Assembly: GCA_016711285.1 (NCBI GenBank)
Contig: JADJTG010000013.1
Coordinates: 660,001-724,000, forward strand
Reading direction: 5' to 3'
DNA from: Sphingobacteriales bacterium
GTDB taxonomy: Bacteria > Bacteroidota > Bacteroidia > Chitinophagales > UBA2359
DNA length: 64,000 nucleotides
Shown: piece after piece, positions 28,667-37,902 of the stretch
How the letters are laid out: each line of letters begins with the position of its first letter
Position numbering within the stretch: position 1 is the stretch's first letter
Position numbers and translations under genes: made by a program
The notes under the pieces: model-generated
What the model saw: the letters and a program-made list of their open reading frames with translations, nothing else
Told to the model about the DNA's origin: nothing
Database searches by the model: none

Positions 28667-30598
28667 CTACCCCCCCATATACTCCCAAGCTGAAGTGTAG
28701 CTGTTGTTTTGCTGAACATAGTCGAGGAGCTGCTCGTAAAAGTCGTGTTGGGCGAGGGTGGCACTATCGCCGATAATGACTAATTTTTTGCGGGCGCGGG
28801 TCATTGCTACGTTCATACGGCGATAATCTTTCAAAAACCCGATGTCTTGTTTTTCATTGCTTCGCACCAAAGAAATATAAATAATGTCGCGCTCCTGCCC
28901 CTGAAAAGAATCAATGGTATTGATGTTGATGTGGGGGGCGAGTTGCTGTTGTTGGAGGTAATCGTTGAGCATATTTTGTAAATAAACGACCTGCGCTTTG
29001 TAGGGCGAAACGATACCAATGGAAGGGAAAGGCAAGTCTGGGTTGATGTGTTGGAGCAGTTGCTCTAAGTGCTTCCACAAGAGGGCGGCTTCTTCGGGGT
29101 TGTAGAGGCTGCTGTTTTGGGCGTTTTCTTTTTCTTCGAAGCCGCAGCCTGCCGTATCAATGAACTCCACAGGCTGGTTTTTTCCGTTGAGCAGGGGCAG
29201 TTGCCACGTTTTTACCCACTCGTGCGCTTGGAGGCGGTTGTTGTAAAAATAGCGGTTCGGGAAAGCCATAATCTGTTCGTTCATACGGTATTGAACATCG
29301 AGCAAGCTCACTTTGGGCAGACGGAGGAGGGCTTTTTCCATGAGGGTTTTGCTCAATCCTTTGCGCTCGGCATCAAAACTTTTTACGGTAGGAGGCAGTT
29401 GAAAAGGGTCGCCGGCAAAGAGTACTTTGTGGGCTTTGGCGATGGGAATCCATGTAGCGGGTTCGAGGGCTTGGGAGGCTTCGTCAATAACGACCCAATC
29501 AAAACGCTTGCCCATGAGATAGCGGTCGGCGGCTCCCACCAAAGTAGCGCACACCACCGAGGCATTGTCCAAAATACGATTGATGAGATAATGCTCAATG
29601 AGTGCCACCTGATTGGTGAGGTCGCGGGCTTCGGTATAGAGGCGGCGGCGTTCTTCGCGCTCTGCCACGCCGAAGTTGCGCTTAAATTTTCCGGCACGGC
29701 GGCGGTAATCATCGGCTTGCAGCTTCATGCGTTTTATTTCTTTGGCATCGGGCAGGGCATACAAAATGCCTTCGAGGGTATGCGTTACAATTTCTTCGTC
29801 CAAGCGCGAAATATTGCCGATACGCACTGCATTTAAGCCTTCGTGGAGTAGGCGCGTGAGCAATAAATCAACGGCACTATTGCTGGGCGCACAGGCGAGT
29901 ACGCGCTGCCCCGAGTCGGCGAGGGTTTTGATGATTTGTACCAAAGTGGTAGTTTTTCCGGTGCCGGGGGGACCGTGAATGAGGGCTACATCTTCGGCTT
30001 CGAGCACCTGCTGCAAGGCAGCCTGCTGCGAGTCGTTGAGGTGGGGTGGAAGCAGGGGCAGTGTTGCCACCTCCGAAAAAACAATATTTTGCTTGCCTAA
30101 CAGCATCTCGCGCAGTTCGGCTAAACGATTGCGCTCGGCGGCGGCTACGAGTTGGAGGGCTTTTTCCATTTCGCGGTAGCTGCGCTCATCAAACAACAAA
30201 TCAACACCCAATTTTCCTTCATCTATCCATTCGGGCAGTTCGGGGGTGTTGAGAAATATTTTCATACGTTTGTCGGTGACGTAGTTGATAACGCCCTTGG
30301 CGGTGGGATTTTCTACGCCGGCGGCTTGTGTGAAGAAGCTCACTAATTTTCCGGCAGAAAATTGATGAGGTTTGTCGGTATCGCGGGTGCGCTCAATCAC
30401 CACAAAGGGGGTGTCGCCGATGCCGTAGCCACTGTCTTTGAGTTCGCTCGGAAACCACGCTGTTCCTTTGCGCTGCCGCTCGGCAACAGATTGTTTAATG
30501 ATATATTGATTATATTGTTGAATATCCTCCTGTTTTTCGGTTTGAAGGAGTTGTTGCAGATAAGCGATAGCCTCTTGTGCGGGGGTAATGCTGGGCAT
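28667..30598 (-). CDS. Superfamily 1 DNA/RNA helicase, IGHMBP2/UPF1-like
   Basis: 643 residues from ATG 30598 (MPSITPAQEAIAYLQQLL). Helicase motifs run in order: LNDSQQAALQQVLEAEDVALIHGPPGTGKTTTL (motif I), APSNSAVDLLL (Ia), FDWVVIDEASQALEP (II, DEAS), LFAGDPFQLPPTV (III), VQYRMNEQIMAFPN (IV), NTIDSFQGQERDIIYISLVRSN (V) and RRMNVAMTRARKKLVIIGD (VI). This is the UPF1-like group that unwinds DNA or RNA 5'-3' with ATP. The frame stays open 651 nt upstream through a tandem repeat, but that extension encodes only a repetitive heptad. A TACCTTTG -7 box lies 17 nt before 30598, so the short start is preferred. The gene ends through a run of seven G residues. Confidence 0.9.
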   Translation of the reverse strand: MPSITPAQEAIAYLQQLLQTEKQEDIQQYNQYIIKQSVAERQRKGTAWFPSELKDSGYGIGDTPFVVIERTRDTDKPHQFSAGKLVSFFTQAAGVENPTAKGVINYVTDKRMKIFLNTPELPEWIDEGKLGVDLLFDERSYREMEKALQLVAAAERNRLAELREMLLGKQNIVFSEVATLPLLPPHLNDSQQAALQQVLEAEDVALIHGPPGTGKTTTLVQIIKTLADSGQRVLACAPSNSAVDLLLTRLLHEGLNAVRIGNISRLDEEIVTHTLEGILYALPDAKEIKRMKLQADDYRRRAGKFKRNFGVAEREERRRLYTEARDLTNQVALIEHYLINRILDNASVVCATLVGAADRYLMGKRFDWVVIDEASQALEPATWIPIAKAHKVLFAGDPFQLPPTVKSFDAERKGLSKTLMEKALLRLPKVSLLDVQYRMNEQIMAFPNRYFYNNRLQAHEWVKTWQLPLLNGKNQPVEFIDTAGCGFEEKENAQNSSLYNPEEAALLWKHLEQLLQHINPDLPFPSIGIVSPYKAQVVYLQNMLNDYLQQQQLAPHININTIDSFQGQERDIIYISLVRSNEKQDIGFLKDYRRMNVAMTRARKKLVIIGDSATLAQHDFYEQLLDYVQQNNSYTSAWEYMGG

Positions 30599-30614
30599 GG
30601 GGGCTTTTTGGCTG

Positions 30615-30622
30615 CAAAGGTA
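30615..30622 (-). promoter_or_regulatory. -7 element that fixes the helicase start
   Basis: TACCTTTG on the minus strand, an exact TAnnTTTG, 17 nt upstream of ATG 30598. Transcription starting about 7 nt downstream would exclude the repeat array from the mRNA. No TTG at -33. Confidence 0.5.
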
Positions 30623-30678
30623 GGGTTTTAAAATGATGTAAGCGATGATATACTTTGTTGGGTTGTTCGGCACGGCGG

Positions 30679-31077
30679 CGTTGGGGAGCGTTCCAGCCGA
30701 GTTGGGGAGCGTTCCAGCCGAGTTGGGGAGCGTTCCAGCCGAGTTGGGGAGCGTTCCAGCCGAATTGGGGAGCGTTCCAGCCGAGTTGGGGAGCGTTCCA
30801 GAGTGTTCCAGCCGAGTTGGGGAGTGTTCCAGCCGAGTTGGGGAGTGTTCCAGCCGAGTTGGGGCGTGTTCCAGCCGAGTTGGGGAGTGTTCCAGCCGAG
30901 TTGGGGCGTGTTCCAGCCGAGTTGGGGCGTGTTCCAGCCGAGTTGGGGCGTGTTCCAGCCGAGTTGGGGCGTGTTCCAGCCGAGTTGGGGCGTGTTTCAG
31001 CCGAGTTGGGGAGCGTTCCAGCCGAGTTGGGGAGCGTTCCAGCCGAATTGGGGCGTGTTCCAGCCGAGTTGGGGAGA
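30679..31077. repeat. 21-bp tandem repeat array, 18 full copies
   Basis: Unit is GTTCCAGCCGAGTTGGGG plus a variable triplet AGC, AGT, CGT or AGA. Five copies (30690-30794) are followed by a 10-bp partial copy (30795-30804) and then 13 copies (30805-31077); a partial unit precedes them. Triplets are grouped: AGC at both ends, CGT in the middle, showing local duplication. On the + strand each unit can fold as a short hairpin, CCAGC-CGA-GTTGG with one G-T wobble. Because 21 is divisible by three, several frames stay open across the array, which creates spurious ORFs. It lies between the helicase and dusB promoters; no coding role is apparent. Confidence 0.95.
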
Positions 31078-31087
31078 CTTCTATTAA

Positions 31088-31119
31088 AACTTTGTCAAAG
31101 TTCGAACTTTGACAAAGTT
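31088..31119. repeat. Perfect 32-bp palindrome
   Basis: Half-site AACTTTGTCAAAGTTC is followed by its exact reverse complement, giving a 32-bp palindrome with no spacer. Each half contains AACTTTG-T-CAAAGTT, itself an inverted repeat. It starts 10 bp after the tandem array and is followed by one more degenerate unit (AGCCGAATTGGGG, 31123-31135). The remaining sequence to 31374 shows no gene. Confidence 0.95.
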
Positions 31120-31355
31120 GAGCAGCCGAATTGGGGCTGAGTGGAGTTGTCTCGTATAAGAGTGCAAAATAAACAGTGTCATTTAGAGCTTTATTTAGCA
31201 AATTCGGCGGTATCTTCAATCCAAATTCCTGTTTTTTGTATATACACACCTTGTTTTAGACTCAAATAAAAAAGGTGTAGTAGAGATTTACAAATCCCTA
31301 CAAGAGGATTAGCCTTTGGAAAGGAGGAAAGGAGGAAACTTATTATTTTTTGATG

Positions 31356-31363
31356 TAATTTTG
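31356..31363 (+). promoter_or_regulatory. -7 element for dusB
   Basis: TAATTTTG matches TAnnTTTG and ends 11 nt before the dusB ATG, implying a very short or absent leader. No TTG at -33. Confidence 0.45.
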
Positions 31364-31374
31364 CACCTTCGCGT

Positions 31375-32388
31375 ATGGTAAAAATAGCAAATATTGAATT
31401 GGGCGAGTTTCCGCTCCTTTTAGCCCCGATGGAAGATGTGAGCGACCCGCCATTCAGGGTTTTGTGCAAAAGTTTCGGGGCTGATTTGATGTACACCGAA
31501 TTTATTTCGGCAGAAGGCTTAATGCGCGATGCCCACAAAAGCGTACAAAAGCTCGATATTTATCCCGAAGAACGCCCCATTGGAATACAACTGTTCGGCG
31601 GAGAAATGGAAGCGATGTGCCGCAGTGCCGAAATTGTAGAAGCAGCCCAACCCGATTTGCTCGACATCAACTACGGCTGCCCCGTAAAAAAAGTGGTGTG
31701 CAAAGATGCTGGTGCAGGCATTTTGCGCGATATTGACAAAATGGTTCGCCTCACCGAGCAAGTGGTAAAAGCCACCCGATTGCCCGTAACCGTAAAAACA
31801 CGATTGGGCTGGGACGACGACAGCAAAAATGTGGTAGAAGTAGCTGAACGGCTGCAAGATATAGGCATACAAGCCATTTCTATACACGGGCGCACCAGAG
31901 CGCAAATGTACAAAGGCACTGCCGACTGGACACTCATCGGCGAAATAAAAAACAACCCGCGTATGCACATTCCCGTTTTTGGAAACGGCGATGTGGATAG
32001 CCCCGAAAAAGCACTCGCTATGCGCCGGCAATACGGCGTAGATGGCATCATGATAGGAAGAGCCGCCATCGGCTACCCTTGGATTTTTCGCGAAATAAAA
32101 CATTTTCTTGCCACCGGACAGCACCTGCCGCCGCCCACTGCCGCCGAGCGCGTAGCCGCCGTCCGTCAGCACCTCCTCCGCTCCATCGAATGGAAAGGGA
32201 GCACTTTGGGGATTTTGGAAATGCGCCAACACTACGGCAATTATTTTCGCGGTTTTGAAAACATAAAACCCTACCGCAGCCGTTTGGTAGCCACTATGCA
32301 AGCCGATGAATTATTGAGTATTTTGGACGAAATAGAACACACTTACAGCAACAGCCCTTCATTTCATAGTACGACAATATTAGAGTAA
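31375..32388 (+). CDS. dusB: tRNA-dihydrouridine synthase DusB
   Basis: Intact 337-residue FMN enzyme. It shows LLLAPMEDVSDPPFR at the N-terminus, INYGCPVKKVVCKDAGAG with the catalytic Cys, TVKTRLGWDDDSKNV, ISIHGRTRAQMYKG and GNGDVDSPEKAL, then IMIGRAAIGYPWIFREI. This is the DusB/Dus family TIM barrel followed by a helical tRNA-binding domain. It reduces specific uridines in the tRNA D-loop using NADPH. Between it and the following methyltransferase (32389-32485) is A+T-rich sequence without a recognised element. Confidence 0.95.
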   Translation: MVKIANIELGEFPLLLAPMEDVSDPPFRVLCKSFGADLMYTEFISAEGLMRDAHKSVQKLDIYPEERPIGIQLFGGEMEAMCRSAEIVEAAQPDLLDINYGCPVKKVVCKDAGAGILRDIDKMVRLTEQVVKATRLPVTVKTRLGWDDDSKNVVEVAERLQDIGIQAISIHGRTRAQMYKGTADWTLIGEIKNNPRMHIPVFGNGDVDSPEKALAMRRQYGVDGIMIGRAAIGYPWIFREIKHFLATGQHLPPPTAAERVAAVRQHLLRSIEWKGSTLGILEMRQHYGNYFRGFENIKPYRSRLVATMQADELLSILDEIEHTYSNSPSFHSTTILE

Positions 32389-32485
32389 TATGTTATGCTA
32401 TGGAACACCGCAATGCGACAAGACAGTTTGTAACTTTTGACATTAAACAACCAATAATGGACTTCAAAATATTAACTTTAGCACT

Positions 32486-33694
32486 ATGAAATTATCGCAG
32501 GACAAACTTGATGTATTAACAAAAAAACGGTCTAACCTATTCAATTGGCGTGGACAGTTTACACCTGAGTTTGTTGAATATATCTTACAGGCATTTACCA
32601 AAAAGGGGGACTTTGTTCTTGACCCTTTTTCAGGTAGCGGGACAGTTTTGCAAGAAGCGGCACGACTTGACTTAAAAGCGACAGGAATTGAAATAAACCC
32701 AGCCGCTTATGCAATGAGTAAATTTTTCACTTTTTGCAATCTTCCCTATCAGGACAGACACGACTACTGCAATAGATTTGAATTAAAACTAAACATTCAT
32801 CTTTCAAATCTAAAAGGACAAAAAGTTTACAGCGACAATTCAGATTATAGATTGGCTTATGCCAATCTCTTAAATTTCGCTGAAAAGTTTAGTAATACTT
32901 TGATAGACAAACAAGAGCGTGTGCTTCTGTTAAACTTGCTTTTTCAATCTGAAAAGGATAAAGGACTAACTCTAAAAGATTCACTCAATAAATCTTTTCA
33001 GTATGTGAAGAACGCAATTTTAGGGCTGCCTTTTACCGAACAACCAATAAATGCTTTATTAAAGGATTCGAGAAGTGCAGGAGATGAAATAAAAAACGAA
33101 GTTGATTTAATTTTGACTTCACCTCCATACATCAATGTTTTCAATTATCATCAAAACTTTCGTGCCATTGTAGAAACTTTTCACTTTGACATTCTAAAAG
33201 TTGCACATAGTGAATTTGGTTCAAATAGAAAAAATCGTGGCAATAGATTTAAGACAGTTATCCAGTATTGCCTTGATATGGAATTAGCAATCAGAAGTTT
33301 TTGGACTGCATTAAAACCGAATGCAAAACTAATTATGATATTGGGACGAGAATCTAATGTGAGAAGCACTCCATTTTACAATGGTCAGCTAATCATTGAA
33401 ATTCTTGAACAGTCAGAAGGTTTCAGCGACATCAAAACTCTTGAAAGACAATTCACGAACAAATTTGGTATCAGTATCAAAGAAGATATTATTATAGCTA
33501 CAAAACACAATGAACTTTCAAACGATTTTAATGCAAGGTCAATTGCTTTAAAACATTTAGAATATAGTCTAAAAACAACACAAAATGGAGTTCAGGCTGA
33601 TATTTCAGAAGCTATTTTGAATATTTCAGAGGTAAATCCTTCGCCTCTTTTTAATCCTAAACACATTATTTTAAATGAGCAGTACACCGCATAA
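32486..33694 (+). CDS. Amino-group DNA methyltransferase of a second type II R-M system
   Basis: 402 intact residues. S-adenosylmethionine motif I is DPFSGSGTVLQEA (about residues 46-58) with GIEINPAAYAMSKF next. The catalytic motif is TSPPYINVFNY (211-221), typical of N4-cytosine or N6-adenine enzymes. The TRD-sized segment of about 150 residues lies between them, so the order is I-TRD-IV (class alpha-like). The gene overlaps the next by 20 nt, the usual layout of an R-M pair. A+T-rich relative to dusB, suggesting transfer. Target sequence is unknown; the class differs from the C5 enzyme at 15 kb. Confidence 0.9.
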   Translation: MKLSQDKLDVLTKKRSNLFNWRGQFTPEFVEYILQAFTKKGDFVLDPFSGSGTVLQEAARLDLKATGIEINPAAYAMSKFFTFCNLPYQDRHDYCNRFELKLNIHLSNLKGQKVYSDNSDYRLAYANLLNFAEKFSNTLIDKQERVLLLNLLFQSEKDKGLTLKDSLNKSFQYVKNAILGLPFTEQPINALLKDSRSAGDEIKNEVDLILTSPPYINVFNYHQNFRAIVETFHFDILKVAHSEFGSNRKNRGNRFKTVIQYCLDMELAIRSFWTALKPNAKLIMILGRESNVRSTPFYNGQLIIEILEQSEGFSDIKTLERQFTNKFGISIKEDIIIATKHNELSNDFNARSIALKHLEYSLKTTQNGVQADISEAILNISEVNPSPLFNPKHIILNEQYTA

Positions 33695-34565
33695 AGAAAA
33701 ACTTTTAGCAGCTATCACTAACCCCAAATCAAATGGAGATGTAGATATTTTAAAGGAAGCATTAGTAGCTTATGAAACTTGGATTAGTAAGACAAATACC
33801 TTGACTTCATTGGGAGAAACCCGAATTATTGAGATGACCTCATTGCTAAATGAGTACAAAGATTATTTGGAAGTTGACTTAATTGCTGCAAAGGGTTCGG
33901 ACTTTTTAAAAAGGCAAAAAGGACAGTTAAAATTGGATAACAGTATAATGGAAGAATTTTTAATCCATTTAGTTAGCCCCAAGATTTTAAACAATTTGCC
34001 TACTTTTGAATTAGAAACTGGGCCACAAACGGCTTTTATGTCTTTGGCTTTTAGACCATCAAGCATAAATACCTTAAATCAAAAACCCGAAGTAATTCTT
34101 AAAGTGAAAGACCAAGATTTTACAATTGGCAAAGCTATTTATTATAAATTTTCATCTGATTCTGAATTCACAAATCCTAAAACAGTTGAAGGTAAATTTT
34201 ATTTAGCAGTTTTAGCAGCAGAATGCAAAATCAATTATGACAAGACAATGTTTCAAGAATGTGCAGGAACTGCATCACGGCTAAAACAGGGTTGCCCAAT
34301 CGCAAAATATTACGCCCTTGTTGAGTATTTAGATATGCAACCCGAAGATACACGATTGACAGAGATAGACAATGTTTTTCTTCTTCGTAAAGCAAAGCGT
34401 TTACCATTTGAAAAACGAAGTTTATTAGCAGAAGTAAAGACTCAACATAGAGACTTTCCTATTTCAGCAGAAGTCATTGGTAAATTCACTCACGAGATAC
34501 AAAAATTCGTTGATGCTACTTGGTACAACCCTGATGAAGCATTACAAAGGGGTTCATTCGTCTAA
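33675..34565 (+). CDS. Type II restriction endonuclease, possibly Bpu10I-like
   Basis: 296 intact residues starting MSSTPHKEKLLAAI inside the methyltransferase gene. The C-terminal half has LAAECKINYDKTMFQECAGTASRL (residues 180-203), with E183-C-K185 as a likely PD-(D/E)XK metal site, then KYYALVEYLDMQPEDTRLTEIDNVFLLRKAKRLP. That DKTMFQE..YLDM..RKAKR pattern is what I remember of Bpu10I-family endonucleases (site CCTNAGC). One conflict is that Bpu10I methyltransferases are C5 enzymes, while the partner here is an amino methyltransferase, so recognition may differ. Role as nuclease is well supported by the gene overlap; family is tentative. Confidence 0.7.
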   Translation: MSSTPHKEKLLAAITNPKSNGDVDILKEALVAYETWISKTNTLTSLGETRIIEMTSLLNEYKDYLEVDLIAAKGSDFLKRQKGQLKLDNSIMEEFLIHLVSPKILNNLPTFELETGPQTAFMSLAFRPSSINTLNQKPEVILKVKDQDFTIGKAIYYKFSSDSEFTNPKTVEGKFYLAVLAAECKINYDKTMFQECAGTASRLKQGCPIAKYYALVEYLDMQPEDTRLTEIDNVFLLRKAKRLPFEKRSLLAEVKTQHRDFPISAEVIGKFTHEIQKFVDATWYNPDEALQRGSFV

Positions 34566-34607
34566 AAAAAACCTTAACGATGGACAAAGAAGCACAGCAC
34601 ATAACAG

Positions 34608-34727
34608 CGGTTTGGCGTAATGGCGGGTGCAATGCTTCGTATGACAGTTTTGTGATAAGTTCAAGTGCAGTTCTTCTATTGAATTTTTGTGCTAAAAACC
34701 TGCCACTACGCCAAGCGCGGCAAACCG
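34608..34727. repeat. Long imperfect hairpin element after the second R-M pair
   Basis: Outer stem CGGTTT (34608-34613) with AAACCG (34722-34727); then GGCGTAATGGCGGGT (34614-34628) with ACCTGCCACTACGCC (34698-34712), 13 of 15 paired if G-T is excluded. A 9-nt bulge lies on the 3' side only, and the 69-nt interior contains a small TTCAA/TTGAA stem. The overall form, a folded imperfect arm with extrahelical bases, recalls integron attC sites, but core sites do not match the consensus. The rest of 34566-34981 is A+T-rich without a gene. Confidence 0.6.
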
Positions 34728-34981
34728 TAATAAAAACTAAGTAGTTGAGCCTCTATTTAGTTGTTATTATTTTTATCAAAATTTTACTATCAAAATGTTG
34801 ATTTTTTCAGTTAGTTAAATCCTTTAGTTTTCAATTAAATAAATCGTAAATAAATGTGTGTTGGCACTTATTGACAAATACTTTGTTTTTTTCTTGTGTA
34901 AATAATTAAATATTGGGTTCAACGTTTTTAGTTTTTATCTGCTCTATCTTTTAAGTGTGCATATTTTTATATTTTTATGTG

Positions 34982-37747
34982 ATGAAAAAATAATTCGGTT
35001 TTAGTCTATATACTGTGTATGCTTGCGGGCAATAAAGCGTATGCCACCCAAACCGTGCGGGCGAAATCACTTATCGCCATGCTCCCACCGCCACCGAGCA
35101 ATTCCGCTTCGAATTTAGTGTTATCACCTACACCCGCATCGACGACCCCATCAGTGTGCAAGCCGACCGCGACACTTTGGAAATATTTTGGGGCGATGGC
35201 AGCAGCGAAAAAATATGGCGCACTAATGGACCTTCGGGTCCCGACGGCGTACCCTCCGGCGAAGTATTCGACGACAACGAAACCAAAAAAAACATCTACA
35301 AAGGCATACACGTTTATCCGGGAGCTTTTCCTTTTTATGTCGTTTCGGTACTCGACCCCAACCGCATTTCCAACATTGTCAATATCAACTTCGGCGAGTC
35401 GGTCAATATTCCTTTTTACATAGAAGACACGCTTTTTTTACCCAACCCCCAATTTTACGGCTACAATAATTCGCCCATTCTTTATCAGCCGCCCATTGAC
35501 CATGGCGCAGTAGGCGAAATTTTTATCCACAATCCCAATGCTTGGGATATAGACGGCGACAGCCTCTATTTTGAATTTATCGTACCCAAACAAGCCACCG
35601 CACAGGAAGTACCTGCCTATCGCTATTTAGATGAAGTAATGGCAGGGGCAGATAATGTGGTTACTTTAGACCCCCACACCGGCGAACTGATATGGAACAC
35701 GCCCCAGCAAACAGGTATTTACAATATCGCTATCCTTATCCGCGAGTACCGAAGCGGGGAGCAAATAGGAACGATGGTGCGCGATATGCAGATTTTCATT
35801 GACGAAACCACCAACCGCCCGCCCGAAATCGCCGCCGTGCGCGATACTTGTATTTTTTTGGGCGAGCAACTCACGCTGCAAGTGAGTGCCACCGACCCCA
35901 ACATTCCCCTGCAACCTCTACATCTCACCGCTTATGGCGGTCCTTTGGAATTAGATATTAGTCCGGCTACTTTTACGGCAAACAACGGTTCGGGAATGGC
36001 GAGCGGCACTTTTCAATGGCAAACGGTATGCGCACACGTTTTCAGTTCCAACTATACGGTAGTTTTCAAAGCACAGGACGATTTTATCAATAATCTCGGG
36101 CAAAGTATTCATTTGGTGGATTTGGAGACGTGGCAAATCAATGTAGTAGCTCCGCCGCCTTATAATTTAACCACCCAATTAATCGGAAACGGCGTACAAA
36201 TAAACTGGGAGCAACCTTATGTATGCCAAACCTCCGAAAAATTTTATGGTTTTTCCGTTTGGCGCAAAGAGGGCTGCGACAGCACAGTATATGACCGTTG
36301 CCAACAAGGTATGAGTGCCGATGACGGCTATATTTTGCTGGCGGAAAATATCAATCAATACACCTATACCGACAATACCGCTAAACCCGGATTTAGTTAC
36401 ACTTATCGCATAGTGGCACATTTTTCTGACGTAAGTACCGCCGGAAACTATCCACTGAACACCGCCCAAAGCGTACCTTCGGCGGGTGTATGCGTGGAGT
36501 TGCCGCAAAATATTCCCCTGATGACACAGGTGAGCGTTATCAATACCGATGTCGCCAACGGCGTAATCGCTGTAACGTGGACAAAACCCGATGCCATCGC
36601 CTTAGATACTTTGGTCAATACACCGCCTTATACTTACGAACTACTCCGTGCCGACGGTATCGGCGGAAATAATTTTGTACCAATAACCTCTTTTACCGCC
36701 AACACCTATTCCGCCGCCAACGACACCACCTATACCGACACCGCCCTCAATACCGAAGGGCAAGCCTATACCTATCGCATCAATTTTTATGTATCGGGCA
36801 GTTTTCTGCTCGGCAGCAGCGAAATTGCCTCATCGGTACGCTTGGAAATAGCCCCCACCGACAATCAAAATAACCTCACATGGCAGGCAGAAGTGCCTTG
36901 GCAAAACTACGAATATGTGATATACCGCAGCACCGATGGCCTCGCCTACGACTCCATCGCTACTACAATCATTCCCGCTTATGAAGACCGCCCCTTGACC
37001 AACGGAAAATCCTATTGCTATTATATTGAAGCAAAAGGCAGCTATTTCAACAGTGCGGTAGCTGCACCGCTACTCAACAACTCGCAGCGTACCTGTGCTA
37101 CACCCATTGACAATGTGCCGCCTTGCGCCCCCACCCTCGCAGTGAGCAACGATTGCGACAGCCTCAGTCAGGGCGAACCCGTAAGCGATACTTTTAATCA
37201 AAATCGTTTAGATTGGGCGATAAATGACGCAAGCTGTTGGGAAGATATATCGGGCTACATCATTTATACCGCCCCTACTGCCGTCTCGCCTTACATTGTA
37301 TTGGATACTTTAGAAGGCATTTCGGTGAGCGATTATGTGCATACCGTCGCCAATTCGCTGGCAGTTTGCTATTATGTAGCAGCCTACGATTCGGCATACA
37401 ACGTAAGCAACAGCAACATTGTGTGCAAAGACGCTTGTTTGGAATACGAACTCCCCAACACATTCACACCCAACGGCGATGGCGACAACGAATTATTTGT
37501 GCCGCGCCGCAGCGTTTTTGTGAGCAGCATTGACCTTAAAATATACAATCGCTGGGGAAATTTGGTATTTGAAACCTCCGACCCCGCCATCAACTGGAAC
37601 GGCACCGACCAACAAAGCGGCAAAGAATTAGCCGAAGGTGTGTATTTTTATGTATGCGATGTATTGGCGTTGAACAGCATTTCGGGAGAAAGCACCATAG
37701 AAAAGCAACTTTCCGGTTATATTGAATTGCTGCGCGGGAAAGATTAA
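34982..37747 (+). CDS. Large T9SS-exported protein with gliding motility-associated C-terminal domain (N-terminal frameshifts)
   Basis: About 920 residues. From ATG 34982 the signal peptide (MKKIIRF, then LCMLAGNKAYA in another frame) is broken by two or more indels before 35130; from there the frame is open. The body has beta-sandwich, cadherin- or PKD-like segments (NAWDIDGDSLYFEFIVPKQ; NRPPEIAAVRDTC) and fibronectin type III-like repeats (YTYRIVAHF, YCYYIEAKGSY). The C-terminus ELPNTFTPNGDGDNELFVP, YNRWGNLVFE and WNGTDQQSGKELAEGVYFY is the gliding motility-associated sorting domain. It should be exported by the type IX system and attached to, or released from, the cell surface; probably adhesive. 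Not an enzyme by any visible motif. Confidence 0.85.
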
Positions 37748-37902
37748 AAGCTTTTAAAAAAACTTCTTCCATCTCAACAACAAAAAACGATACAGGTATT
37801 TTTTTAATAAAATATTTTTAACCCTAAAAAATGGGGGAAATCATATTTTCTTTTTTTAAAAAAAACTTAACTTAGTTGTATAGAAAAACCCTTCAGATAC
37901 TT

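Noticed and set aside
30679..31077. CRISPR array
   Set aside because: Units are directly adjacent with no unique spacers, and no cas gene is present.
30645..31249. Long ORFs across the tandem array on both strands, including an N-terminal extension of the helicase
   Set aside because: They arise because the 21-bp unit is divisible by three and lacks stops. The encoded heptads have no other support, and a -7 box at 30615-30622 places the helicase start after the array.
34608..34727. Integron attC site
   Set aside because: Shape is suggestive but core sites do not match the consensus and no integrase is in the window; kept only as a hairpin element.
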